From positions 194,320,853-194,384,852 of the forward strand of contig NC_134568.1 in NCBI RefSeq assembly GCF_050947875.1: a stretch of 64,000 nt of DNA. Direction: 5' to 3'. A program made the translations under genes and the position numbers. Below, piece after piece: positions 20,430 to 31,077 of the stretch (positions within the stretch are counted from its first letter, which is position 1; each line of letters opens with the position of its first letter). The notes under the pieces were generated by a model. That model saw only the letters and a program-made list of their open reading frames with translations, was not told the origin of the DNA and made no database searches. This DNA comes from Dermacentor variabilis. Taxonomy: Eukaryota > Arthropoda > Arachnida > Ixodida > Ixodidae.

Positions 20430-20824
20430 TTCCTGCAACGAAAATTCTATGGGAAGGTGATAATTCTAATGAAGTGGTGGAATCTCATCAAGAACTGAAG
20501 CAAGTATGCCCTCTGTTTCCATTGTTCTTCACACTTTATGTTAAGGGCATAGAAAGACAACTGGAAAACGGTCAATTAGGATTTATCATACACGCGTAAT
20601 GGACAAATGGTGCAACAGAAGGTCCGTGCGTTGATGCGTGTGGACCACATAGTGCTACTAGCGGACAGCGCAAAAGATTTACAGACACTGTCCAATATGT
20701 GTGGAAATGGAACGACAAATATGGGTCTAAATTTTAGCACAGAGAGACCGGGAATTATGATCTTTAATGAAGAGACGAGTAACTACGTGGCGTCAAGTTA
20801 GCGGCAAGTCATACACGCAGTCAA
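20430..20824 (+). pseudogene. LINE reverse-transcriptase half, left of the 7-kb insertion
   Basis: Frames give SHQELKQVCPLFPLFFTLYVKGIERQLEN (motif B region) and HIVLLADSAKDLQTLSNMCG followed by GLNFSTERPGIMIFNEE. At motif C the usual YADD has become RVDH, so the copy is catalytically dead. The reading continues into KSYTQS at the border and resumes at 27904 with thumb sequence. The 5' part is truncated near 20430. Confidence 0.75.
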
Positions 20825-20837
20825 CCCTTACAAAAAT

Positions 20838-21755
20838 GACTTTAGACTGTCTATAGAAAGTCTATAGACTTTTCATAGACGACCTTTCCTTTCTATAGAT
20901 TTGGACTTTTGTTGATATAAAGTCTATAGACTGTCTATAGACGAAAGTCGATAAAGTTTCTATTTCTTTTTGTCTATTCGCAGTCTATAGACGGTCTATA
21001 GAAAAAAGTCGATAAGGTGTTTGTTTCCTTTTTGTCTGCTTCCCCTCTATAGAATACCTACAGACGAAAGTGGATACAGTCTCTATCTATTTTTGTCCAT
21101 ACTTTGTCTATAGACTTTCTATAGACGAAAGTCGATAGGGTTTCTATTTCTTTTTGTCTACTCGCAGTCTATAGACGGTCTATAGAAAAAAGTCGATAAG
21201 GTGTTTGTGTCTTTTTTGCCTACTTCCCCTCTATCGACTACCTATAGACGAAAGTGGATACAGTCTCTATCTATTTTTGTCCATACTTTGTCTATAGACT
21301 TTCTATAGACGAAAGTCGATAAGGTTTCTATTTCTTTTTGTCTACTGGCTGTCTATAGACGGTCTATACAAAAAGTCGATAAGGTGTTTGTTTCTTTTTG
21401 TCTATTTCCCCTCTATGGACTACTTTTAGACGAACGTCGATACAGTGTCTATTTATTTTTGTCCATATACTTTGTATATAGACTTTCTGTAGACGAAAGT
21501 CGATAAGATTTCTATTTCTTTTTGTCTACTCGCAGTCTATAGACGGTCTATAGAAAAAATTCGATAAATAGTTTCTTTCTTCTTTGTCTACTTCCCCTCT
21601 ATATGGACTACCTGTAGACGAAAGCCGATACAGTTTCTATTTATTTTTGTCCATACTTTGTCTGTTGACTCTCTATATTATGGACAATAGTCGACAAGGT
21701 TTCTATTTTTTTCTCTACTCCTGGTGTATTGAATGTCTATAGAAGAAAGTCGATA
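20838..21755. repeat. Left terminal array: about 61-bp satellite units in a 184-bp higher-order period
   Basis: Units start with a TCTATAGAC...TCTATAGAC pair, then GAAAGTCGATA and a T-rich TTTTTGTC segment. Three unit types alternate (ending in TACTCGCA, TACTTCCCC and CATACTTT), making a 184-bp higher-order repeat. Equivalent positions fall at about 21103, 21287, 21471 and 21657. The start and end are more degenerate. Confidence 0.85.
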
Positions 21756-21860
21756 ATATGTAATTCCGAGTTCCCATACCCCCCGCCCTCTGCGAACGCG
21801 ATGATATGGCACTGGTTCATGCACGACGGCACCGCAACCCCGGCGCGGCGGGCAAACCGT

Positions 21861-21900
21861 GCAGACTGCTAGTCTGCGTTCGGTGCAGCTGCACCGAACG
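21861..21900. repeat. Perfect 24-bp palindrome next to a 7-bp-stem hairpin
   Basis: Positions 21877-21900 are a perfect palindrome centred on GCAGCTGC. Just upstream, GCAGACT and AGTCTGC flank a 3-base loop. Both lie in a GC-rich stretch just inside the left array. Confidence 0.85.
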
Positions 21901-22068
21901 AGGATCGCGGCGGAGCAGGCACCGTCCGAGTCACCAAGGTCTTCCAGGCACCCGAAGGCCCTAAACCTGGCTGCTTCCCGGACGTACACTTCGCGAAGAC
22001 CAGGTGGTGAAGGTCAGATGGTGAAGATGTGGCAAAGGGGGTGAATAAGTGGCGAAAGCCCGCAGAGC

Positions 22069-22088
22069 AGGTGGTGAATTCACCACCT
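22069..22088. repeat. Perfect 20-bp palindrome
   Basis: AGGTGGTGAATTCACCACCT is its own reverse complement. It sits beside short GGTGAA repeats (22003-22050). Confidence 0.9.
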
Positions 22089-23149
22089 CTGAGTTGTCGT
22101 GGTCTTGCATGTCTATAGATTAACAATAGACAAACATCGTTAATCTGGGCCCAACCGGTGTACGCTGTAACCAAGCGCAGGTACCGGTGGATAATACATA
22201 GCTGCATTTGATATAAGCCACTAAAGTTGTATACTGCTGAGATTGCTGTAGAGCCTATTTGTAGACTTTAGTATACACATAGTGTATACCTCCGCATTTG
22301 TTGACCACATATGATCTACGTAGTCGCTCTCGGCAATCCCAAGACAGTCTTCACAGTTGTCGCATCACTTTTGCGGCAGTAGAATAACGGAAGCAAAACG
22401 CCTATCCAATTGTTAAAATATATGTTATGAACGCCAGCTTCAGATACAAGTGGATTCGAAACAGGCATCAAGCTAACAGCAAAGACATTCCTAATGTTTG
22501 TAGCTGACAACGCGGACTTTGTGAATGTGCCATGAACCGATGTCGCGCATGTGGTGTTCGCGTTGTGTGTCGTCCGATTGTCGGATACTTTTCACATTGT
22601 CTTCATATCTCGGCTGCGCCACTAACATCGGGCGACTTTTGTTGCCTAATATCCTGCACTATAAACTCATCAAAGTTTCTCATTCACTTAAAATAGGTGC
22701 CAAATTCTCTGAGCCCACCCAGTATTTCGCCGGCGGTATGCCTGCGCAGCCACGCATATGAGTACCTCAATGCTGTACTGATTGCTTTGACCTATCATCG
22801 GAACAGAAAATTAGCACTAACATACGTGTGGGCATCACATTTTGCGGTACGCTGGAAGATATGCTACAGATACGCTGTATTACTCATCGACGCTGGCAAT
22901 AATGCGTCTAAAACGTCTGAAGGGCCCCGTAACGGCTTTTACAAACAGCGCATTCATATTAGCGTTCCAGTCTCATACGATAGCCCACAGCGTTTGTCAT
23001 ACAACCTGCCAGCGCATATCCTTCGTCCACGAAAAAAATGCATAACGGAAAAGAAAAGCCACCCGTTCCGGCGCGCATGGCGCGCAGAGAGAGAGAAAGA
23101 GACAAAGAAAAAAATGAAGGAGGAAAGGGCGCTACCACTCCTCCGAGCG

Positions 23150-23340
23150 CGCACGCCCTCCCGCGCGGAGCTCCTGCGCATGCTCGGAGCTCTTGCGCAT
23201 GCGCGGCGGTGCGCCGTCTCAACGATTGCGCCAGGCACGTAAACGGTTGTGCCGGTGTGCGGTGTCTCCCTGAACGTTGGTGTCTGGGTATGCGTGTCTT
23301 CTTTGTGGCATCACACGTCAACTACACTGAATGGTAAGCT
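23150..23340 (+). promoter_or_regulatory. GC-rich promoter-like island with NRF-1-type sites and a possible first-exon splice donor
   Basis: Two tandem 19-bp units (23167-23204) each contain TGCGCATGC. The second extends to TGCGCATGCGCG, a match to the palindromic NRF-1 consensus known from animal promoters. About 130 bp downstream is ACTGAATGGTAAGC, a good 5' splice site after an ATG, near 23335. The island contrasts with the AT-rich surroundings. It may drive a spliced gene inside the mobile unit, but I could not assemble its exons. Confidence 0.35.
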
Positions 23341-26300
23341 TTATCAAAGACGTTTTGCGTCAATACCTCATGATTATGTGAGCGCATTTCGTAGCGCGAA
23401 CCGGCTGCATGTAGCGCAGACGACTCGGGTATAGTGTCGGTTTGTCGTTGACATGGTTTGATAACGCGCTCTTGTTCTGGCATCTACTATACGGAATGTT
23501 TTACGGCGAGCGATCGCTCGTGCTTGTTGATTTTATCATTATAGCTTAGGTGCGTAAAAAAGGAAGTACACCATGTTTTAACTTGATACTGAGCTACCAC
23601 TAAGCGGATTGTGTGTGTTGGGCAGCCAGTGTGGTAGATCTCATTTAGTGGCGCTTGATCCGGCCGCGATGAATGCTGCGCCGCGTGTGTAGTGAAATTC
23701 TCGTGACACGCTTTACGTATATATCTCGAAATTGTGTTAGCATGAATTTTCAAACAGAGACGTATAGTTAACTGCTAGCGTACTCGGATGAAAGACCGTG
23801 TTTGCGGGGCATGCATCAGTAGTATGTGCGCTTCCGTTTTCGTATAGTTAAAAAGTAGCAGTATCTTTAAGCTTCCTGGCAACCAATCTAAATAATATTG
23901 GTTAGTTGCCGCAAGCAAAACACGAGACTTGAAGAAATAACTAGCAGAGATATCTAGATTCACCCTCTCTAAATATATGCAACCACAAACGGTTTTGGAG
24001 CATGAAACCTGCAATAAGCTCAGTATCTCGCAGATTCGCAACTTAGCCGGAAAAGTTAGAGAAAACTAAATTAGTCGCTCCGGGAAGCACCTTTACACGT
24101 TTCAAACTGAAGGCATTGCGTTTGATGGTAATTGGAAGGTTTTTTCTTTTTGTCTCTTTTATAAACAGTTTAGCAGCAGAAGTTAGCTTTCGGGCTATAT
24201 GAAAAGCGTTAAACGCCTTTCGATGCTTCGGTGTTATTGAGTGTACGTGCTGTTAATCACTGCGCAGCTGCTGGAGCAGATTCGCATTGTGCTAATCGTG
24301 CATGGTATGAAGCCGTTGTCGTGCGTAATAAGTGTTCCGGTTTTCATTGCTGTTGCATTTAGTGCCGTCGCCTTGGACAGACTGCATACAATATGCGCTC
24401 TACAAAAGAAAAAAGAGCCAGATTATCAATTTGGTGGTCTTTTCTAAGTAGATAACGCACAGATTATTCAAATAATTCAGTGCGCATTGCATTTGTTCTA
24501 CCCTTATCAACACACCTAAGAGATCGTAACATGTTTTAGTTGATAAGTAACCTGATCAGTACGCCCCCATTCATGTGCATTCTACTGAAAGTGTGGCAAA
24601 TGTATTCATCTCGAAGTATGAGAAAAGAGACATTGCAGACTGTTCTAAGCGGAAAGAAATTGCAAATCTTAACGTGGTTGTTTAAAACTGCAGTCAGTAT
24701 GCTGAGCATGTTCGTTCGGAACGGGCATATTGCATTAACACCTGAAAAATGTGCACAGTCCAGCCGGGTATCTTTGTTTCAACAAGTATTATTATAGGAA
24801 TCGTTTGGGATTCTCGCATTTCTTTTATTTTTATAAGTACACTGTGTGTCACATGAACCTGTCTTAAAACGAAACGTACCGTTGCTGGCACCGGCGACCA
24901 TTACGGTTGTCTAACTGCTTATCATACTGTAGCATAACGAAACATCATAATGGTACTGATTAATATTGCCATGTAGTCTTTGGTCAGAGGTAAACAAAGT
25001 TAACTAGAGGCATAAGTGATGAGAGCAAATTATATTGAAAACTACTATTGAACCGTAAAAATAACTAATTGTATAACTCATTGTATAATTTTTCCTCACA
25101 TTGTCGCATTTGCTTTACGTGTGGCTCTGTGTCTTCCGTGCTGTACTCGTGTGGCCATCAATTACGAACTTGCCGAAGCCCTTGTCAGCTTTATTAATCA
25201 AGGGATTCAAGTCAGTTGAATCTAATACTGCATGTCAAGTGACTGACGTGTTATTCGTTTTATCTAAATATTATGGATTGGCAGTACTTGGCAAGCATTA
25301 AACCACAATATTTTTTTATTACACTTAAGCTGCAGGCGTCATAGATTGCCAGAAAATTTTCATGAGAACAGCCAGGGAAGGCTTGGAAAAAGATCGGGAA
25401 ATTTTAAAATGGCCACATAGGTATGCTGTCTTGTTATACGTCATACAAAGTTTCCAGAGAATCTCTGAGTTAAATATATTTTTAAAACGTTTCACCTGAT
25501 AAAAATTGAAGGAAATTGGTTCCATTTATTGAAAAATAAAAGAAAGTCAAGCTTACTGACAAGGCATTTCTTACTCAATATGTGTTTTTTTTTGCGTTAA
25601 CTAAACGTCCTGAACCTCGATAGCCTAGAAAAAATTTTCATCTTTCAAAGCACCTTAAATAATTTACTGTAATAGAATTCATTCGAACTATACTATCAGT
25701 TCTGTTTCCTAGGAGGTGCATATCTGTCGTGCCATGACACAAAGTGCTCGTGTGGTATTTCGGGTGCTCATGTGGTATACCTAACTTGGAAACCTGTTAG
25801 CACGCCCAAGAGGCCTCATTACCTGTAACAAATTAAGTAACCATATCGATACAATCAGCCCATCTGCCTTCCGTTGAAGTTATGGCCAATCACCCATTCA
25901 TTTAAAAGTATGAGAAAGACATTTAAATGTGTATTAAGCAAAATAAATTACAATCTTAGGCATGATACTGTGAATATTCCAGTCACGTCTTCTGAAAATA
26001 TCCCTCTGCACGGGCATACTTAACTACCAGCCAAAAAAAAAAGATGTACAGACAGCCCAACTGGGTAACGTTTCAGCAATAAATATAGAGACCATTTGGG
26101 ATAAGTACAATAATGCATCATATATGAACTTGTCATAAAAGGGAACATACTGTTGCTGGCACGAGCAGCAGTAGTGACTGTTTAATTGTTCACCATACCA
26201 TGCAATAAAACTTTGTATAAAGGTGCTGATTTGTATTGACAAGCAGCCATTAGTCATAGTTAAACCGCATTAAGTATTGACTTAGATGGTTTGAGCAAAT

Positions 26301-26790
26301 ATATTAAGCTGCTTAATGAACACACAAAGAATATACACTTGTTAATTTTGCCTCATATTGCTGCATCTACTTATTTGCAGCATACACCTGCAGCACCTTT
26401 GGGACTAATGACACAAAGGTCAAGGCCAGCCTGGCGACCATGCTTGCCAAGAAGTAGTGGAAATATTTAATCTGTTTCCATAATAGCATACGACATGAAT
26501 TTAAGGAATTCATCTATTATATCGAGCAATAAAAACGGTGAATGCATTGCTGGTGCATTTTTTTTATTTTTCGCACTGCATGATTCAGCACTATATAAAT
26601 TCTTTCTGTTTATGCAACATATATGAAAGTACAGCTGGTTCAGAAGCATTATTAATCTACTAACGGTAATGCATAAGTGCAGATGAAAAGGAACAGGTGC
26701 ACATGCATAAATACATTCAAAATGTTTTGCTACCGCATGTAAACAAAAATGTAAACTAACTTGTAGATAGCCGCTATGGAGTTATGGTCT
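23341..26790. other. AT-rich interior of the 7-kb unit, no recognised coding sequence
   Basis: Short open frames on the plus strand (24241-24447, 24540-24797, 25101-25301) show no known domain. A pyrimidine tract ending CTACTTATTTGCAG near 26380 precedes about 75 bp of higher-GC sequence ending in a stop (AKK-stop), which could be a last exon. If there is a gene it is spliced, with short exons. Two diverged copies of one segment are listed separately. Confidence 0.35.
24855..26270. repeat. Two diverged direct copies of a roughly 170-bp segment (about 24855-25010 and 26125-26270)
   Basis: Both copies share, in order, GAAC(C/T)TGTC, a GTTGCTGGCAC block, a CATACTG / CATACCA block, GGT(A/G)CTGAT and a TAGTC(T/A)T(T/A)G-like block. 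Spacing is about 1.27 kb. This points to an old internal tandem duplication, perhaps of an exon-intron unit. Confidence 0.5.
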
Positions 26791-26821
26791 TATACACTCT
26801 TTGTAGACTTGTCTATAAGAT

Positions 26822-27050
26822 AATAATAATATTTGGGGTTTTACGTGCCAAAACAACTTTCTGATTATGAGGCACGCCGTAGTGGCGGACTCCGGAAATT
26901 TTGACCACCTGGGGTTCTTTAACGTGCACCTAAATCTAAGCACACGGGTGTTTTCGCCCCCATCGAAATGCGGCCGCCGTGGCCGGGATTCCATCCCGCG
27001 ACCTCGTGCTCAGCAGCCCAACACCATAGCCACTGAGCAACCACGGCGGG
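26822..27050 (-). mobile_element. tRNA-derived SINE (Ruka-like) with 13-bp target duplication
   Basis: It is flanked by TTGTCTATAAGAT at 26809-26821 and 27051-27063. The duplicated target is itself part of the GTCTATAGAC-type array, so the SINE inserted after the array existed. The tRNA-like head (CCCGCCGTGG, then A and B boxes) is at the right; the tail with TAATAATAA is at the left. It is close to full length (229 bp). Confidence 0.9.
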
Positions 27051-27063
27051 TTGTCTATAAGAT

Positions 27064-27902
27064 GTCTGTGTATATAGAGTGCCTACAGATTAAAAAAAAT
27101 CATATTTGTTAACAAATGTCTGCAGAATGTCATAGAAAAAAGTGTATCGGACTATAAAATTCTGTTTTTGTAGACTGAAGTCTATAGAATGTCTATAGAC
27201 TATCTATATACATTTGTATATAGACATTCCATAGACTTCAGGCTACAAAAGTAGAACTGTATATATAGTTCTACTTTTGTAGACTGAAGTGTATAAAATG
27301 TCTACGGACAAATCTCATCTGTAGAGATTCTATAGACTTCAGTCTACAAAAGTAGAACTGTAAGCCTATACACTTGTCTATAGGCAGTGTATAGACAGTC
27401 TATAGATTCAGACTTTTTATAGACTAGTCTATAAAAAGTGTATGGCCATAAGTCTATAGACCGTCTATAGACAGTCTATAGACTCAGACTTCTTATAGAC
27501 TAGTCTATAAAAAGTGTATGGCCATAAGTCTATAGACAGTCTATAGACAATCTATAGACTCAGACTTTTTATAGACTAGTCTATAAAAAGTATGGCCATA
27601 AGTCTATAGACTGTCTATAGACTGTGTATAGACAGTCTATAGACTCAGACTTTTTATAGACTAGTCTATAAAAATTGTATGGCCATAAGTCTATAGACTG
27701 TCTATAGACTAGCCTAAAGAAATGTCTATAGACAGTCTATAGACTCAGACTTTTTATAGACTAGTCTATAAATAGTGTATGGCCATAAATCTATAGACTG
27801 TCTATAGACTAGTCTAAAGAAATGTCTATAGACAGTCTATAGACTTCATAGACAAATGTCTATAGACTGTCTATGGACTTTCTATAAAAATTTTTGTAAG
27901 GG
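27064..27902. repeat. Right terminal array of the 7-kb unit: hairpins and 74-100-bp palindromic units
   Basis: From 27155 to 27362 there are two long imperfect hairpins linked by a third with a perfect 16-bp stem (27243-27282). From about 27400 come five units containing TTTTTATAGACTAGTCTATAAAAA, with TATGGCCATAA at 27441, 27517, 27591, 27678 and 27778. Unit length varies because extra TCTATAGAC pairs are inserted. The end shares CCCTTACAAAAAT with the left terminus in inverted orientation. Confidence 0.85.
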
Positions 27903-28951
27903 AAGCAGAAGAAAATACTGACTCAAGCACCCACCAAGATAGCTTGAAATTAAAGGGAAGCGGAATGCAGCAGTTATGAAACATAGGACACATTTGGGCC
28001 AAAATATATATGCGGTGGTGCGCGGAATCTGAAAAAGAGTCATGGTGCCAGCGCTTACGTTCGCACATGCCATTCTGTGCCTAAAAATGAATATATTGTC
28101 GGGGTCGGAAGTTAACTGAATATCGGTAGGCCGGTTGGCTTTGGGAGCCCATGGTAAAGCCAGAAATGAGGCACTGCTTGGTGACATGGTTTGAGATTCT
28201 TTTGAAGTCAGAGAAACGCAGAGCAAAGTTAATTTGGATGAAAGACGCAGGAACATGGATGAAAATAAATGGGAGGCTACTTGAAAAGCGTGGACACAAT
28301 GGCGGAAGGGGTCAAGAAAGTTGGAAACCAAGTACTGGTGAATTGAAGCTATATATAGTAAGCCAGGAATTATTAGAAAGAAAGTGAGGGAAACAGAGAC
28401 AGCGAATTGGGTACAAAGAATGGAAACGAAAAAGACCACGGATATTTACAAGAATGAGAAAAAAGAAATTAGAAGAGAAAATCTGTACGATAACATGTAG
28501 GGAAGTGCCTTGCTATTTGAGGCTCGAGCTGGTTGCCTAAGGACAAAAACATACCCGAGTGAATATTCGCAAGCATGTGATTAGCATGTGTATGCTATAG
28601 CAAAAATCCATTGACCACTCAACACATCCAATTGGAATAGGAAGGGATTCACCCAGCGAGACTAGTACGTAACGCACAACTTTCAGAAGCGCTTAGATTT
28701 AAAGTAGACGGAAGTATAAGCTAGCCAGCAGTCGAGATAAGCAAGAGAGATTGAGTATTGGTGGTAAAAAGCAGGAAAGATACTGATAAGGCAGGATCCA
28801 TTACATATATATGCAGCGGTACAAGGTAGATACAGAAGATTATAGAGAAGTATGCAAGAATGCTAGAAGGAAAAGCATTGATAGCATACTTCAGTAACTC
28901 AAGCAGGCTGGTGACGATTTGTCCCGCCCCGTTTAAAAGGGGATGCCAATA

Positions 28952-28992
<41 letters not shown>
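27903..28992 (+). pseudogene. LINE ORF2 thumb and C-terminal half, right of the 7-kb insertion
   Basis: The frame from 27904 gives KGKRNAAVMKHRT, YAVVRGI, KRVMVPALTFAHAILCLK, ISVGRLALGAHGKARNEALLGDM and later GSALLFEARAGCLRT, with stops in between. This continues the RT half that ends at 20824. It ends in a CCGCCCCGTTT...GGGGATGCCAATAA block and an (AAT)n tail at 28949-28992. Confidence 0.8.
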
Positions 28993-28993
<1 letters not shown>

Positions 28994-29600
28994 GGATCGA
29001 AAGAAAGAAGAACATCGAGATTTAGAAGAATAGTAAGCAAGAAATTAGAAAGTAAAATGTGTACGATAACATGTAGGGAAGTGCCTTGCTACTTGAGGCT
29101 CGAGCTGGTTGCGGAAGGAAAAAAAGAAAACATACCGGAGCAAATTTTCGCAAGAGGATGAGGCATATATGTGCTGCAGAAAAATTCAGAGACAACTCAG
29201 CACATCCTGCTGGAATGCAAACATATTAGTCCAACGAGACCCGTAGGAAATCTCCACCTTCCAGAAGAACTGGGATTTATAGCAGATAGAAGCATTAACC
29301 GGTCAGCAATCAAGATAAGCAACATACCTTCAGAGTAATGGTGAAAAAAAAAACGAGGGAAGAAATTGACAGGCAATTGATGGGACCGCATCCGTTACAG
29401 GCATAGCTAACTACGCAAGATGTATGTAGATGTTTTATAGACTAGAGGAAATCTCGAGCAGAAATAGACAAAATGCTAGACTGATAAATATTTGCAGAGT
29501 GATTGATCAGCCGAAGAAGCCTAGGTGACTATTTTTCACCGACCCCTTCGAAGGGGATGCCCATTAGTCCGCATCATCATTATCATCATCATCTGCTGTG
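28993..29600 (+). pseudogene. Second, 5'-truncated LINE 3' fragment in tandem
   Basis: It restarts in the region equivalent to 28430 of the copy before it (KEIRKNVYDNM, GSALLLEARAGCGRK) and runs through HILLECKHISPTRP to a CACCGACCCCTTCGAAGGGGATGCC block and an (ATC)n tail (29570-29592). The two copies are diverged in sequence and tail type (AAT against ATC), so they are separate insertions rather than a recent duplication. Confidence 0.7.
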
Positions 29601-31070
29601 CACCTTTCTGAGAACCCGGTATCGGCAAACGTTAAGAAGTTTATGGATAAACTAAAACTCTATATTTAATAAACCCATGACACTGAGGTTGAAACGACAT
29701 CTTATACATGGAATTTATAATCGATCAGTGCCACTGCATGCATAACTTAACCGACGATGACACCTCTTCGACCTTGTTCAAAAAACGACAGTGTAATAGC
29801 ATAAGACTGAAGTCACATTGTGAGCAAGTTTTCCACTTCTTTAAATTCCTTCTATGGGCTGCTTCCTTTCATTACTGTCAAAATAAGCGAGCTGAAGCCG
29901 CTGACAGCTACTTCGCGTTGGGCTTAAAAAAGAGGCTATGCACACCGAACGAAACCCTTGGGGCATGCTACGTGAAGTGAGAACAAGGTATTTACCGTTA
30001 AGGCTGCAATACATTTGCCATTTAAAAGGTCCGCTGCATAAAGTCTATCGGATAATCGACAAACTATGCCACCAGGCCCCAGATTGAGCTATCTCGATGA
30101 TCATATACTGAAGGATCGAGTCATGGCCCTGGAGTTCTGCTTGGGATGCCAGTGGGTTGTTCAAGCAGAAGAAGCTTCAAACGGAAAGCACCAACGAGAC
30201 GAGGACGCCACTGATGCTGCTGCGTAAGAAAGATTCGAATGTGATCGATCAGGAGATATGGAAGGCTAACCCAGGGGAATTTTTGTCAATGAAGTCCCCC
30301 CCCCCATCCACCTTGCTAGCCTTTTCTTATTCAGCTAAACCTACTACCAATAGTTGATCACCTTTTTTATCGATTACTTCAATGCACATATTGCAGTTAC
30401 GAAATCACAGTTTTCCAGTGCTCAAATCATATCTACTAAGCAGGAATTCAGAGACTCACCAGTTTTGAGATGACAGTACCCATACTTATGGCGACGCCCC
30501 GTTGGTATTCTATTCATTATTCTTTCACAAATCGTTTCTTAGAAAATGCAGGATAGAACTAAATGGGACCCAAATATATTTAGACGTTCATTCTTGAGTG
30601 CATATCTCGAGACTTGTGCTATTATCAGAAATAATGCTTATTGGAGATTTCTTATGCAATCACTGGTTTCAATTCTGCAATAGTGATATGTGCTCTAAAG
30701 TTGCTACTTAAAGTGTAATTGTAGAAAGCTGGTGACCGCTTTGGCTATATATTTGCGTAAGTGAAAATTCTTAATTCGTCTCTAATCTTTTGTATTTGAC
30801 ACATTGAAAAAAGTTGCAGTTTCACTCGGAGGCCGAAGCATGGATTGCAATAGCAGATCAATGCACAGCTATACGAAGTAAGGATAGTAGTTGTATCGGC
30901 CGTATGAACTTGTAAACATAGCCATACTAACAAAATTTACATGCATGGCGTCATGCGTGCTAAAGTAAACATCTCACTCGATGACCGCGGAAACTCTGTC
31001 AAAACGCTGGAGCAGAGCAGGAAGCGCAGCAGCAGCAACGAGCGAACCGACCTTCGTGCTGCGTCTCGCA
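29601..31070. other. Anonymous AT-rich DNA
   Basis: No gene recognised. The frame 29708-29980 (plus, 90 residues, Cys/His/Phe-rich) is not assignable. Confidence 0.4.
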
Positions 31071-31077
31071 TCCAATG

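Larger units (their letters stand above)
20825..27902. mobile_element. 7.08-kb fold-back-like mobile unit with satellite terminal arrays
   Basis: Both ends carry CCCTTACAAAAAT in inverted orientation (20825-20837; complement at 27890-27902), followed on each side by a TATAGAAAGTC block and long arrays of GTCTATAGAC-type palindromes. A LINE is split exactly at these ends, with collinear RT to the left and thumb/C-terminus to the right. This marks the unit as one insertion. A 2-bp AA duplication at the borders is possible but not proven. The roughly 5-kb interior is AT-rich with one GC-rich promoter-like island and no transposase that I can recognise. Fold-back elements of Drosophila have comparable repeat-built termini; relationship to any named superfamily is unknown. 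Confidence 0.7.

Noticed and set aside
20838..21755. CRISPR-like array
   Set aside because: The repeats are tandem and adjoining, without unique spacers; there are no cas genes and the genome is animal.
22697..23242. 181-residue plus-strand frame
   Set aside because: It crosses AT-rich and GC-rich parts without a domain and runs through the tandem promoter-like sites; it is likely a chance frame.
22954..23321. Arg/Ala-rich frames on the minus strand in the 7-kb unit
   Set aside because: Antisense to the promoter-like GC island; composition follows the GC-rich repeats.
28151..28387. 78-residue Lys/Trp/Gly-rich open frame
   Set aside because: Off-register reading of the LINE ORF2 C-terminal region; the neighbouring frame gives the recognisable LINE blocks.
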